Assembly: GCA_009777485.1 (NCBI GenBank)
Contig: WRLT01000001.1
Span: forward strand, 124,001 to 188,000
Direction: 5' to 3'
DNA length: 64,000 bases
Origin: Bacillota bacterium
Lineage (GTDB): Bacteria; Bacillota; Clostridia; Christensenellales; Pumilibacteraceae
Numbering within the stretch: the stretch's first letter is position 1; every line of letters starts with the position of its first letter. Below are positions 16,897-25,656 of this stretch, in pieces. A program made the position numbers and the translations under genes. The notes beneath the pieces are model-generated. The model had not been told where the DNA came from, did no database searches, and worked only from the letters and a program-made list of their open reading frames with translations.

Positions 16897-18201
16897 TTAA
16901 GCTCGCCTCCGCATATTCTTAATCCCGGCGATTACGCTTGAATATGAGTTGCTTAATGGCGTAGCTACGCAGGCATAGCCATTGTCCAACTGCTCACTCG
17001 TAGGTTCACACGACAGTAGTTCTATTAATGTACTAACCGCCACCCCGCATGACAGCAAGGGAGGCACGGCCTCACCGATTTGCCTATATATATCGTCTGA
17101 TTTTCCAGCGAACACAAAACCGTCAGGGAAGCTTTGCAATCTTGCGGCTTCCCTTGCTGTAAGCCCTCTGTCTTGCACAGGGTGTGTGTAGCGACCGCTC
17201 GCCGGGTTTCGAGCGTAATGAGTTATGGTTATAGCCGGCTTATCCCAGCTTAGCCTTCCATAAACATCGGAAAAGCCATTTACTCTTGTTAGGCACTTGG
17301 GTCCAACGCCTACAGGTAGATTCCCCCCATCATGCGGAACTTGTCTAATGACATCAATTGTGCTTTGCTTGTGCGTCACGGCCTTATGCAAAGAGTCCGT
17401 TGAATCAGCTTCACCCGCAACCAATGGGCTTAATGAGAATATTGCGTCTCTTACTGTTTTGTAATCCTGCGGTTGCAAATAGCCTTCTGGCAACAAGAAC
17501 TCTTTTTTCATCCCAATAATTACCGATCGGAACCTTTCTTGCGGAACACCATAATCAGCAGAGTTACTAATTTTTTGCTTTACAATGTACCCGGACTTAA
17601 TAAATGCCTCGCGAGATTTACTGAAATAGTGCCAATACTTTTTTGACAAAAATTCTGGCACATTCTCCATTAAAAAGACCGTTGGTTGGATTTCGGAAAC
17701 TATTCGCGAAAATGCAATCGCCAAACTGTTTCTGTCGTCATCCTCTTCATTCCACCTTTTTTTACCGTGAGATGAGAAACCTTGGCATGGGGCACAACCT
17801 ATAATAATTGTAGGCATATTCGGGTCGTATCCAATGCGAGTCATATATGCCCTTATTGATTCAGGCGTCTTGGCTATTTCAAGTATATCCTCGCAAACAA
17901 CTGGCGTGCCAAAATTCTTACCATAAGTCGATGCTGACATAAGGTTAATATCACACCCGCCTAAGAATCTAAAAAGCGGCACAACCATATTTATAGCAGC
18001 GAACCCTAATGAAGCACCGCCTGCTCCGCTAAAAAAATCTATAATTTGAATCGGATTCGATTTCGTTTCGCCAAGTTTAATCGGTCGAAAATCAGCAAGT
18101 GCATTAGCGCTTGCATGAAAAAGCATTCCTTCAATGTTTCTATAGTCACGTGTGCTTATAGCACCTGATTCTATCGCTTGTAGCAATTCAGCCAACAACA
18201 T
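16897..18201 (-). CDS. DNA (cytosine-5)-methyltransferase (first of the cluster)
   Basis: A 434-residue C5-methyltransferase with motif I DFFSGAGGASLGF at about residue 55, motif IV CAPCQGFSSHG with the catalytic Cys, motif VI MENVPEF, motif VIII PQERFRSVIIGM, motif IX LTAREAARLQSFP and motif X YRQIGEAVPP (E in place of the usual N). About 50 N-terminal residues precede motif I and form a small helical extension. The start ATG at 18201 has AGGAGG upstream. It is the first enzyme gene after the small XRE regulator and is almost fused to the next methyltransferase gene, so the two are probably translated together. Confidence 0.92.
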   Translation of the reverse strand: MLLAELLQAIESGAISTRDYRNIEGMLFHASANALADFRPIKLGETKSNPIQIIDFFSGAGGASLGFAAINMVVPLFRFLGGCDINLMSASTYGKNFGTPVVCEDILEIAKTPESIRAYMTRIGYDPNMPTIIIGCAPCQGFSSHGKKRWNEEDDDRNSLAIAFSRIVSEIQPTVFLMENVPEFLSKKYWHYFSKSREAFIKSGYIVKQKISNSADYGVPQERFRSVIIGMKKEFLLPEGYLQPQDYKTVRDAIFSLSPLVAGEADSTDSLHKAVTHKQSTIDVIRQVPHDGGNLPVGVGPKCLTRVNGFSDVYGRLSWDKPAITITHYARNPASGRYTHPVQDRGLTAREAARLQSFPDGFVFAGKSDDIYRQIGEAVPPLLSCGVAVSTLIELLSCEPTSEQLDNGYACVATPLSNSYSSVIAGIKNMRRRA

Positions 18202-18238
18202 AGTGACAACCTCCTTGTAAAATATTTCGTCGTAGATG

Positions 18239-18442
18239 TTAGTCTGGTATCATTTCCATTATCTCGCCAATATCCACGCCGAGGGCCGCGCATATCTTCC
18301 TTAAAACATCCATGCTTACATTCTCATTTTTTGAAAGTTTTGCAACAGATGCAGGACTAAGCTGTGCGGCTTCTTGTAAGTCCTTTTTCTTCATATCCAT
18401 GTCGATTAACAGCTTCCACAGCTTTTTGTAGCTTACTGCCAT
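18239..18442 (-). CDS. XRE-family HTH regulator of the methyltransferase operon
   Basis: A 67-residue protein from the ATG at 18442, chosen because GAGGAG lies 8 bases upstream; a longer frame back to 18496 would overlap its own promoter. It matches the short YozG-type XRE family: KKLWKLLIDMDMKKKDLQ, then SPASVAKLSKNENVSMDVLRKICAALGVDIGEIM. Such proteins act as repressors or controller proteins and often sit beside C5-methyltransferase genes in Firmicutes. It leads the operon XRE, methyltransferase, methyltransferase, Type IIG-like, methyltransferase. Confidence 0.85.
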   Translation of the reverse strand: MAVSYKKLWKLLIDMDMKKKDLQEAAQLSPASVAKLSKNENVSMDVLRKICAALGVDIGEIMEMIPD

Positions 18443-18475
18443 TTGCAAATCTCCTCTCCAAGTTGATTTACTTAT

Positions 18476-18504
18476 ATTGTAGCAGAAAAACTTCATGAAT
18501 GCAA
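18476..18504 (-). promoter_or_regulatory. Promoter of the XRE/cytosine-methyltransferase operon
   Basis: On the minus strand TTGCAT (18499-18504) and TACAAT (18476-18481) are spaced by 17 bases, about 35 bases before the chosen start codon. This supports the short form of the XRE protein. Confidence 0.65.
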
Positions 18505-18602
18505 GTTTATTATAGGGTAATAGAAACTTTTATTTCATGTTTCGCTTTGATTTATGCTTTCTCTCTTGCTTTTATTCCACAGATGAACTCGAATTCTAGT
18601 TC

Positions 18603-19612
18603 TCAGTCTGCGTGGACGGTGATGCCTGTCACTAGGGCTTTGAACACCGCCTCATCGAAGCTGTCGAGCATATCCTTTTCGAGGGCTATTCGGATTTCGT
18701 CGAGCCTGTGGCGGGCGAGTTTTTTGGACTCTATCAGCCCCGCTATGAATTTCGTTTCCTCCATTAGGCGGGTTATGGTTTTGACTAGGATTTTCATTCG
18801 CTCTCTGCCGTTTGCGGTTTGTAGTTTGGCGGGTTTTTGTATTTCGAGCATTTCCTCACGGGCATCGTGGAGTTCTTGCATTTTGCGGTCATAGTCGGCT
18901 TGGTCTTGGTCGGTTATTACCGTTGCGGCGGCTTGCATGATTTCCTCTACCAACTCGTCCCTGTTGCCGATTAAGCGGTTCAAGGCTCGCACGAATGCTT
19001 GCTCTATGTCGACCTCTCTCAGCGGCTTGATTTTACAGGTCTTGGCATCGCCTATCCGTTGCTGGCAAGCCCATGTGCGGTGCGTTATGCCCTTATAACT
19101 TTGAGCGTGTCTGCGGAATAATGTGCCGCACTCACCGCACCGTATCATCGTGCTGAATGCGTATTGACAGCTGTACATCCCCTTGCTCCGACCTCCGCTA
19201 CCTTTCACTTTTCTGCGTTGGATTTCGGCTTGAACTCTGTCGAAGGTATCTCTGTCTATAATCGGAGGGTGGCTGTTTTCCACTAGAGTCTGCACCCGCT
19301 GGTTGTCGTCTACCCTTGTCCTCCGCTTGCTTAGGAAGTTTTCCATGTAGGTCTTTTGGAGGATAGCGTCCCCTCGGTATTTTTCCTGCTGGAGCATATT
19401 TATGATGCCGTGCGCCCTCCAGTCCTTGCCGTAGTAGGTTTTGATGCCGTCCTCATTAAGCCGTACCGCTATCTGTGAGGGTGTGTAGCCGCCAAGGTAT
19501 TCCTCGAACACTCTTGCCACTATCACCGCTTCGGTCGGCTCTATTATAAGCAAACCGTCCTCGCTTTTGCCTATTGACTTATCTCGGTTAGATGCTGTCG
19601 AATCACTAAGCC
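18603..19612 (-). pseudogene. Large serine recombinase, 5'-truncated (catalytic domain missing)
   Basis: The last ~330 residues match the middle and C-terminal parts of a large serine recombinase: a recombinase domain starting near KSEDGLLIIEPTEAVIV, then ALLQ-type block AILQKTYMENFLSKRR, a zinc-beta-ribbon IRCGECGTLFRRH with later CQQ and C residues, and a long coiled-coil tail (YDRKMQELHDAREEMLEI). The ~120-residue N-terminal resolvase domain with the catalytic serine is absent. Upstream of about 19600 the frame stays open but no longer resembles a recombinase, and the opposite strand there encodes a truncated ATPase. It therefore cannot catalyse recombination. It is a remnant of a lost element. 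Confidence 0.85.
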
Positions 19613-21231
19613 TGCTTGGCGAACCAATAATAAGCACCGCCGATAGCCAATTCAGCCGTTTCATGCAATCTATCGAAGCAACGCCTTGGGTTCGACAAGG
19701 GTATGAGCATTATGCCCCCAATTCTAAGGGGCAATGCCCTTTCTGCCAACAGCATCTCCCCTCTGATTTCGAGGCTCAAATCACAGAATGCTTTGACAAA
19801 AAATATTCTAACGATTGCGCCAAAATTGCAGGCTTTCAAAAAGCCTATGCAGAATACACCGCATCTGTTATTGCAGCAATTAGACAAATTATCGAAACCT
19901 TGAAAACCTGCCCGTCTGGCTTTGGCTCTGTTGGGGATTATGAAAAATCCTTAGCACTGCTCGAAAAAACCGTTTTAGAGAATAATCAGCGAATTGCAGC
20001 TAAGGTTGCCAACCCCGCTGAAGTTGTTCAGATTGATTCCATTCGCGCTGTTCTTGCGGCAATCAATGCTCTTGTCGCAGATACGAACGCTAAAATCACA
20101 AAAAATAATGATGCCTTGGATAATAAGACGAGGGAACTGTCTGCTATTATGACAGAAGTTTTTGAGCATCTGGCTTTTGAGTTGAAAAATGTGGTATCTT
20201 TGTTTAGGCAGGATGACAAGGATATTGATGCCAAAATATTATCCCAGACGACCTTGGTCGGCTCACAGCAAGCGCCTATCACTGCTCTTAGGGCAGAAAT
20301 CACAAGGCTCACCAAGAAGCTTGGCGGCTCTGCTCCAACTATTGAACTGGTCAATGCCTTGTTAGACAGGGTTGGTTTCCGAGGCTTTTCACTTAAAGCC
20401 CACCCCACCGTTCCCGACCGATACCAAGTGGTGCGTGATGACGGAACTCCCGCTACGCTGCTCAGCGAGGGTGAGCGGAACTTCATTGCTTTCCTTTATT
20501 TCTACCACCTTGTAAAGGGCAGTTGGAAACAAGAGGATTTGCTCAAAGGCAAAATTGTCGTTATCGACGACCCTGTTTCAAGCATGGACAGCGGTGTCTT
20601 GGCTATTGTCGGCTCGCTCGTGCGTGAACTTATTGACGATTGCTTCTTGGACGGGGCCAAATATAACATCAAGCAGATTTTTATTTTGACGCACAACCCA
20701 TATTTCCACAATGCCGTTTCACAGCAGATGCTCCGACCCGACGAGGCCTACTTCAAAAAGGTTGCGTTCTTTGAAATCAAGAAGAACGACGACAACATTT
20801 CAAGCATCAGCAAGCCCTGCGTCCAAAAAAGCAGCAGCAAAGACCCTGATATCGAATACGAGAATGTCACCTCGGTTCTCAACGCCTATTCTGCATTGTG
20901 GCAAGAGTACAAGGACGCTAAGCACCCGTCTACCCTGCTACATATCATCAATCGCATTGTAGACTACCAGTTCCTCCAACTCTGCAGCTACGACCGTGAG
21001 GAGCTTCGCTCACGCATCAGAACTCATATCGGCAGCGACACAATTAAGTTAAACCTCATAGACGAAATGCTCCACCATATCTATGAAAAAACAACCCCCG
21101 CCGATAGCGTCGGCACAGAAATCTACTACCCCGCCGTAAACGATGCCGCCGATTACAGAGCCGCCCTGCGAACAGTTTATGTCGCCATGGGTCAAGATGC
21201 CCACTATGCCAAAATGTCCAGCGAGGGATAA
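19600..21231 (+). pseudogene. AAA_13 / RloC-like ATPase, 5'-truncated (Walker A missing)
   Basis: From about LLGEPIIST onward this matches the C-terminal two thirds of AAA_13-domain ATPases (RloC/PrrC-associated family): the hinge WVRQGYEHYAP, a zinc-hook-like CPFC (QCPFCQQHLP), a long coiled coil, an ABC signature LLSEGERNFIAFLYF, Walker B IVVIDDPVSSMD and H-loop FILTHNPYF. The N-terminal Walker A half is missing. The open frame starting at 19567 begins inside the opposite-strand recombinase remnant. Without the P-loop it should not hydrolyse ATP. It may have been an anticodon-nuclease-type or other defence ATPase. Nothing else of the gene is nearby, so it is a decayed fragment. Confidence 0.82.
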
Positions 21232-21250
21232 AATCCCCATAAACGCAAAA

Positions 21251-21289
21251 AAGCCGAGCGGCAAGTCGTTATGACCTACCGCTCGGCTT
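21251..21289. terminator. Bidirectional rho-independent terminator
   Basis: AAGCCGAGCGG (21251-21261) pairs perfectly with CCGCTCGGCTT (21279-21289), flanked by A-runs on the left and TTT on the right. It separates the plus-strand ATPase remnant from the long minus-strand operon ending at 21309 and can serve both. Confidence 0.85.
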
Positions 21290-21308
21290 TAATTACCATT
21301 TTAATTCA

Positions 21309-21737
21309 TTAAATTTTTGGATGCGTACACAATATTGGCCCACAAGGAATCGGCCCAAAAAAGGTATTTACATATAACTGTGTTTGCCATTGACACCAGC
21401 ATAAACGACCAAATATATCTTGTTGACCAGCGCAAAGACCATTTTGCATACATGCTTTTTGATAGCACTCAGTCTTTGATATAGCTGCTAATAAATCAAT
21501 CAAACTCGACACTAATGAATTCACATCATTTTCTGTAATATCATTTTTATCTACTTTTTCAATATACTTTTCGCTGTTCTCATTAAAACATTTTTCGCAG
21601 ACGAAAAAAGTGGCATTTTTCGCAGACACTTCATAGCCTTCGTAAACCAATTCGCCTCCAAGCGCACAGGTTCTACCTTGAGAATAACTGTTTTTTTTAT
21701 AAGTACCGATGTCACACCTCTTTTGCTTTTCAAACAG
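21309..21737 (-). CDS. Small cysteine-rich zinc-ribbon protein, start uncertain
   Basis: The frame is open from just after a TGA near 21741 to the stop at 21309 (up to ~142 residues) but has no ATG. Likely starts are a CTG or the TTG at 21650, so the 5' end may be misread or frameshifted. The N-terminal part CALGGELVYEGYEV then FFVCEKC forms a C-x(n)-CxxC ribbon whose first half is shared with two other proteins of this operon (25657-26277 and 28152-28724). The C-terminal half has about eight more cysteines (CYQKACMQNGLC, CWCQW, CGPILC). It is the last gene before the terminator. Function unknown; metal binding or disulphide-bonded export are both possible. Confidence 0.5.
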   Translation of the reverse strand: MFEKQKRCDIGTYKKNSYSQGRTCALGGELVYEGYEVSAKNATFFVCEKCFNENSEKYIEKVDKNDITENDVNSLVSSLIDLLAAISKTECYQKACMQNGLCAGQQDIFGRLCWCQWQTQLYVNTFFGPIPCGPILCTHPKI

Positions 21738-21753
21738 CCTTCATGATTACGCT

Positions 21754-23565
21754 TTAATCATCCATCTCGGTTTCATCAATGATGTTAGCAAATTGCCCAA
21801 ATATAACTTGAAGTTCCTCAAAACTTAGTAGCCCCTTTCCAATCGCTACTTTCAAGTATTGTGCGTTTACCGCATCAAACAAAACTCTCGGTATCAGCTC
21901 ATCTTCTGCCATTCCTTCGGGAGCAAACATATAAATAAACTCCTCATAGGTCAACAAGCCGAATGTTTCTATATCTGAAATAAGCAACTCTTGGTCGAAA
22001 CGCATTGTATCTTGCACAACCTCAAAAGTGTTTGCAAAGCCGACAAGCGGGTATGATATAGAAAGCAGTCCGTTCATGTAAGAACTGATGCCGCCGTAAG
22101 TGACAATATCCCATGTGGTTGTATATTCGCTATAAAGGCTTACACTTACGAGTTGAACCGATGTCGACGCAGGCTTATTGTTTTCATCGATATATTGTTT
22201 ATGAAACCATTGTCCAACAAAATTTTCCGCATCCTCATTAATAAATACATATTGATTAGGGTTAACGCTCCAAACACCATGCGCTCCAATTACCTTCAGT
22301 TCTGTTCCATCGGAAAAATATAAATGAATTATCTCAACTTCTTTTGCGGCATGACTGGTTATAAGAACTATCGGTGCAACAGTAAAATTCCCCGTATGGA
22401 AATTCCAAATAAGCACTAAATCCCCTGTTTTCGTTTGCTCAATCGGAATTTGACTTCCGTCAAAAAGTGTTATTAAAGTTCCGGCAGCAACGCATCCACC
22501 GCCGCCACTATTTGTCGTTGTATAACTAAAACTAACTATCCGGCTTACACTTAAAGTCGTATCCGTTACTCTTACATAAAAAGTATCGCTTTGGCTATCC
22601 GCTTTTTTTGTTAATGATAAGCGGTTAATGTTTGCACCTGTACCCCACGAAAAATTAAGGTGGCTGTGTGTTGTAATTACGGTTCCCGAAGAGTTTACGG
22701 CCTCATACCTATAATTGCTCGAACCGCCCGACACGTTGATAGTTATATTAACGGTATCCGTGCCAATACCGCTTGCACTTCCGCTAGTTGTTACCTCAAG
22801 CCATCTCGCATAAAAAGTAACACTAGAGGCGGTCATGGTGTACGGCCACGCTATTTGTGACCCTGAAAAATTAGTTGTTGACCACCATCCAATAAACGTC
22901 GAATTTGATTTGGTTGGGTCAGTAGGCTTTGTAACGCTTGTTCCAAAATCTCTTGTTATGGCGGTTACACTCGTACCGCCGTTTGAATTAAATGTTATTG
23001 TATATTGACTAATCGACCATCTCGCATACAATGTCGTGCTTTGAGTTTTATCCCACGACCGCGCGCTCAAACCTGCAGAATTGTAATACTGTGTGCCGCC
23101 CGTTGATTCTTGTGTATCGTACATGCCCAAAAACGACCATCCCGTTCTGCTTGGCATAGTTGCGGTTGGCATCGACTCGCCGTAAGTTGCCGTAACGCTT
23201 GAGCCGCCGCTTCCACCATTTGCATTGAGCGTAACTGTATAAGTTCTAGCCGTCCATTTGGCGTATAAAATTGCATCCTCTTTTCTATCCCACTTGTTTG
23301 CACTCGTCATTGTTTCTGTATAAAATTGCTTTCCATCGCTGTCAAAGTAACCCAAAAAGGCAAAGCCCTCTTTTGTTGGGGCTGTCGCTGACGGCATCGC
23401 TTTATTGTTCTTTACTTCAACGCTTGAGCTTCCACCTGTCCCGCCTTGCCGGTCAAGCGTAATAGTATAAACCTGACCGCCGTTAATTGATAAAGGTATT
23501 GCTATCGCCAACGTGACAGCCACCGCAAGAACTATTATTATGACTATAAGCGTACTTCTTCTCAT
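21754..23565 (-). CDS. Surface-type protein with N-terminal anchor, InlB-like repeats and a Hint domain
   Basis: A 603-residue protein. Residues 5-26 form a hydrophobic signal/anchor. Three Listeria-Bacteroides (InlB B-type) repeats follow at about 32-105, 108-184 and 187-256, each ending in a YA(K/R)W motif. An Ig-like stretch (260-352) leads through a GGGG linker to a Hint (hedgehog/intein) domain opening with CVAAGTLITLFDGS; Cys358 is the expected nucleophile and IGAHGVW supplies the block-B histidine. Hint domains of this type self-cleave or splice, releasing the segment before or after the cysteine. After it come ~110 residues of helical acidic sequence. It lies near the 3' end of the ubiquitin-like operon, 13 bases after a 26-residue membrane peptide. 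It may be the processed output of the system at the cell surface. Confidence 0.8.
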   Translation of the reverse strand: MRRSTLIVIIIVLAVAVTLAIAIPLSINGGQVYTITLDRQGGTGGSSSVEVKNNKAMPSATAPTKEGFAFLGYFDSDGKQFYTETMTSANKWDRKEDAILYAKWTARTYTVTLNANGGSGGSSVTATYGESMPTATMPSRTGWSFLGMYDTQESTGGTQYYNSAGLSARSWDKTQSTTLYARWSISQYTITFNSNGGTSVTAITRDFGTSVTKPTDPTKSNSTFIGWWSTTNFSGSQIAWPYTMTASSVTFYARWLEVTTSGSASGIGTDTVNITINVSGGSSNYRYEAVNSSGTVITTHSHLNFSWGTGANINRLSLTKKADSQSDTFYVRVTDTTLSVSRIVSFSYTTTNSGGGGCVAAGTLITLFDGSQIPIEQTKTGDLVLIWNFHTGNFTVAPIVLITSHAAKEVEIIHLYFSDGTELKVIGAHGVWSVNPNQYVFINEDAENFVGQWFHKQYIDENNKPASTSVQLVSVSLYSEYTTTWDIVTYGGISSYMNGLLSISYPLVGFANTFEVVQDTMRFDQELLISDIETFGLLTYEEFIYMFAPEGMAEDELIPRVLFDAVNAQYLKVAIGKGLLSFEELQVIFGQFANIIDETEMDD

Positions 23566-23578
23566 TTTTTTACCTTGG

Positions 23579-23659
23579 TTAGCTTAATGCAACAGCGATA
23601 ATTATTACCGCTACTACTATCGCACCGATTATTAATGCTATTAATGTGCTTTTTCTCAT
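23579..23659 (-). CDS. 26-residue single-span membrane peptide
   Basis: An ATG at 23659 with AGGAGG upstream opens a 26-codon frame ending TAA at 23579. The peptide is MRKSTLIALII followed by an all-hydrophobic run, so it is one transmembrane helix with two basic N-terminal residues. Its first residues closely resemble the anchor of the next gene product (MRRSTLIVIII), suggesting duplication of that signal-anchor as an independent gene. It lies 9 bases after the upstream gene and 13 bases before the Hint-protein gene. It could be a membrane partner of the Hint protein or a small toxin-like peptide. Confidence 0.6.
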   Translation of the reverse strand: MRKSTLIALIIGAIVVAVIIIAVALS

Positions 23660-23668
23660 ATCTGCCTC

Positions 23669-24766
23669 CTAGTCGCTGATATTCCAATAATAGTTTACCA
23701 CGTCGACGCCTTTTCGCGTTAATGTTACATTCTCTTTGCCTTGCTTGATATAGCCCTCTTCACATAAAAACGGCAAAAAATATGCGTGTAACATATCACT
23801 ACTATATTGACGAATATCCCCTAAGGCTAACGCCTTCAAGAACCTCAAATCATTCCATTGGAATCCATCTTCTTGTATTTTCAAATCGTTTAAGTATCTA
23901 GTGACTAAATGAATTGTCAAAAGCCGTATCCTTCGGCTTACCGCAAATCTAACCACATAACTGAGCCTCTGTGCCTTTTCATCAATCTCAACATTGCTAT
24001 TTGGAATCAACATCTCGATCTGACGCCGCACACTTGACTTCATCGTAATGTTATCTAGCCAATCTGTTTTTGCCCTTTCACTTGTACTGGCGACAAAGTG
24101 AAACTCTTGGCTTGCTGCTCTTGCTGCTTGCTCAGAAAAGCCTATGCAAAATGAAATATCACGCTCTATGGATAACGCAAAATTAACAGCTTGATTAAAA
24201 ACAAAACTCCCATAATTCTTTGTCAACGGAATAATAGTTTTTGCACCAAGCATAGCCTCGCTGTATATCTCAGGATAAGCCAAAAACTCTCGCTTGATGT
24301 TTGCGTTCTGCGGTATTGTTTTATCTTTACATAAAGCAATTTTAGGTTGGGTGTTTAAGTTATCATCCCAACAAATATCGTAATAATATTTGAGCAACGA
24401 AACCAAATAAGTTTCGTCTAAAGAGATATATCGCTTTGACAAAAATTCACGACTCGTTGTATCCAAACACCAACCAACAAACGCATAGGAGGGATAAGGC
24501 TTCCCACCCCTTTGGCAGTTAGCGTAGCGTTGGTTAATGCCGCCTGTTTGTGCAATTTTATTAATATTTAAGTATGCACCGATTAGGCACTCTTGCCCAT
24601 ATTTTCTAACGATATAAACAATTGGCGTTTCCTGCTGAATAAAATCACGAGCCACGTAAGCATCAAAGGCTTGTCCAATTGAACTTTCAAAGATACCGCC
24701 TCTATATTCGGTGAAAAAATGGTAATCATTGAATTTGCTTGTTGAAAAAACTATTTCTTTTGCCAT
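23669..24766 (-). CDS. Uncharacterised protein with possible C-terminal winged helix (GTPase partner)
   Basis: A 365-residue soluble protein I do not recognise. The N-terminal half is mixed alpha/beta with tyrosine- and phenylalanine-rich segments; the C-terminal ~60 residues (FLPFLCEEGYIKQ then VTLTRKGVDVVNYY) resemble a winged helix. There is no signal peptide or membrane span. It starts 8 bases after the GTPase gene, so the two are probably translated together; GTPase-associated systems commonly pair a TRAFAC GTPase with a large adaptor of unknown fold. No catalytic motif is evident. Confidence 0.55.
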   Translation of the reverse strand: MAKEIVFSTSKFNDYHFFTEYRGGIFESSIGQAFDAYVARDFIQQETPIVYIVRKYGQECLIGAYLNINKIAQTGGINQRYANCQRGGKPYPSYAFVGWCLDTTSREFLSKRYISLDETYLVSLLKYYYDICWDDNLNTQPKIALCKDKTIPQNANIKREFLAYPEIYSEAMLGAKTIIPLTKNYGSFVFNQAVNFALSIERDISFCIGFSEQAARAASQEFHFVASTSERAKTDWLDNITMKSSVRRQIEMLIPNSNVEIDEKAQRLSYVVRFAVSRRIRLLTIHLVTRYLNDLKIQEDGFQWNDLRFLKALALGDIRQYSSDMLHAYFLPFLCEEGYIKQGKENVTLTRKGVDVVNYYWNISD

Positions 24767-24774
24767 GCTTACCT

Positions 24775-25647
24775 CTAATATAACCGATTAAGAATGCCAT
24801 CTATTGCTTTAATAGCCTTCTCAAGTCTTTCATCTTTGGGAACTACCCAGATTTTTTTAAACCATCCCGACCTTGGAGTATCTGCCAAAATTTTATCTAT
24901 GTTTAACTTCATCAGCTTTAAGAATGGGATTTGCCCTCGCCTACGATTATCGTTATCTAAGCTATGGGAGTTCAATCTAAGTGAATAACTTACCGTTTTC
25001 GGCTCTTCCACATCAACAAAAAAAGTATCTATCGACGGCAATCCTTTCGATATGCAAAACTGCACTATGCGTTTTATTGTTTGGTCAATAAGATTTTTGT
25101 CTTGTTGCGATAGTTTATCCGCATGCGCAATAACAAGGTATGTCGGTATACGCCCCTTGCTCCTACTTGCTTGAGCAGAACACTCAATCAGGTTCTGCAC
25201 CTGTGAACCTGTTCCTGCAATGCACAGCCCCTTGAAATCCTCGCCATCAACAATAATCAGTATTGCATTATAATTACGATGGTCGTACTCAGCATAGCCA
25301 TAACGAGTGTTCGCTTTGTATAAGATGCTTTCCCAATCGGAAGGCGGGGTGCTACTCTGCAAAAACTGATCGTATATTCCCCCCGGCACATCAACGAAAG
25401 AAAAATCAAGGACGCTCTTATCCCCACCAACCTGACCACGTTCATATCTTAGAGTAAAATCATGACTTTTAATAGCGCCTGTAGCCACAACAAAATCCAT
25501 TTCCTCTGCATCTTTTGGCAATGAAAAAAAATCGCTCATAGGACTAGTTCGAGAAGCGTATTTGCCCTTTGTCTTAAATAAACTTCGAGCGTAGTTGAAA
25601 TAACAAGTTTTGCCCGAATTTCTTTTTCCTATTGCTAAAATTTTCAT
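24775..25647 (-). CDS. TRAFAC-like small GTPase
   Basis: A 290-residue P-loop protein. G1/Walker A is GKRNSGKT at 7-14, directly at the N-terminus. G3 is DVPGG at 86-90 at the end of a hydrophobic strand, and a degenerate G4 occurs as IAHADK at 173-178, where N/T-K-x-D has become A-H-A-D. The second strand cluster (YNAILIIVDGEDF) fits the same fold. It resembles the GTPase families found in predicted bacterial conflict systems, where a GTPase gates an effector. It lies between a zinc-ribbon protein and the 365-residue protein in an operon with E1, E2 and JAB genes. GTP preference is inferred, not certain, because of the altered G4. Confidence 0.72.
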   Translation of the reverse strand: MKILAIGKRNSGKTCYFNYARSLFKTKGKYASRTSPMSDFFSLPKDAEEMDFVVATGAIKSHDFTLRYERGQVGGDKSVLDFSFVDVPGGIYDQFLQSSTPPSDWESILYKANTRYGYAEYDHRNYNAILIIVDGEDFKGLCIAGTGSQVQNLIECSAQASRSKGRIPTYLVIAHADKLSQQDKNLIDQTIKRIVQFCISKGLPSIDTFFVDVEEPKTVSYSLRLNSHSLDNDNRRRGQIPFLKLMKLNIDKILADTPRSGWFKKIWVVPKDERLEKAIKAIDGILNRLY

Positions 25648-25656
25648 CTATGCCAC

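Noticed and set aside
19567-19612. N-terminal ~15 residues of the AAA_13 frame as a real start
   Set aside because: They overlap the recombinase remnant on the other strand and precede the point where ATPase homology starts.
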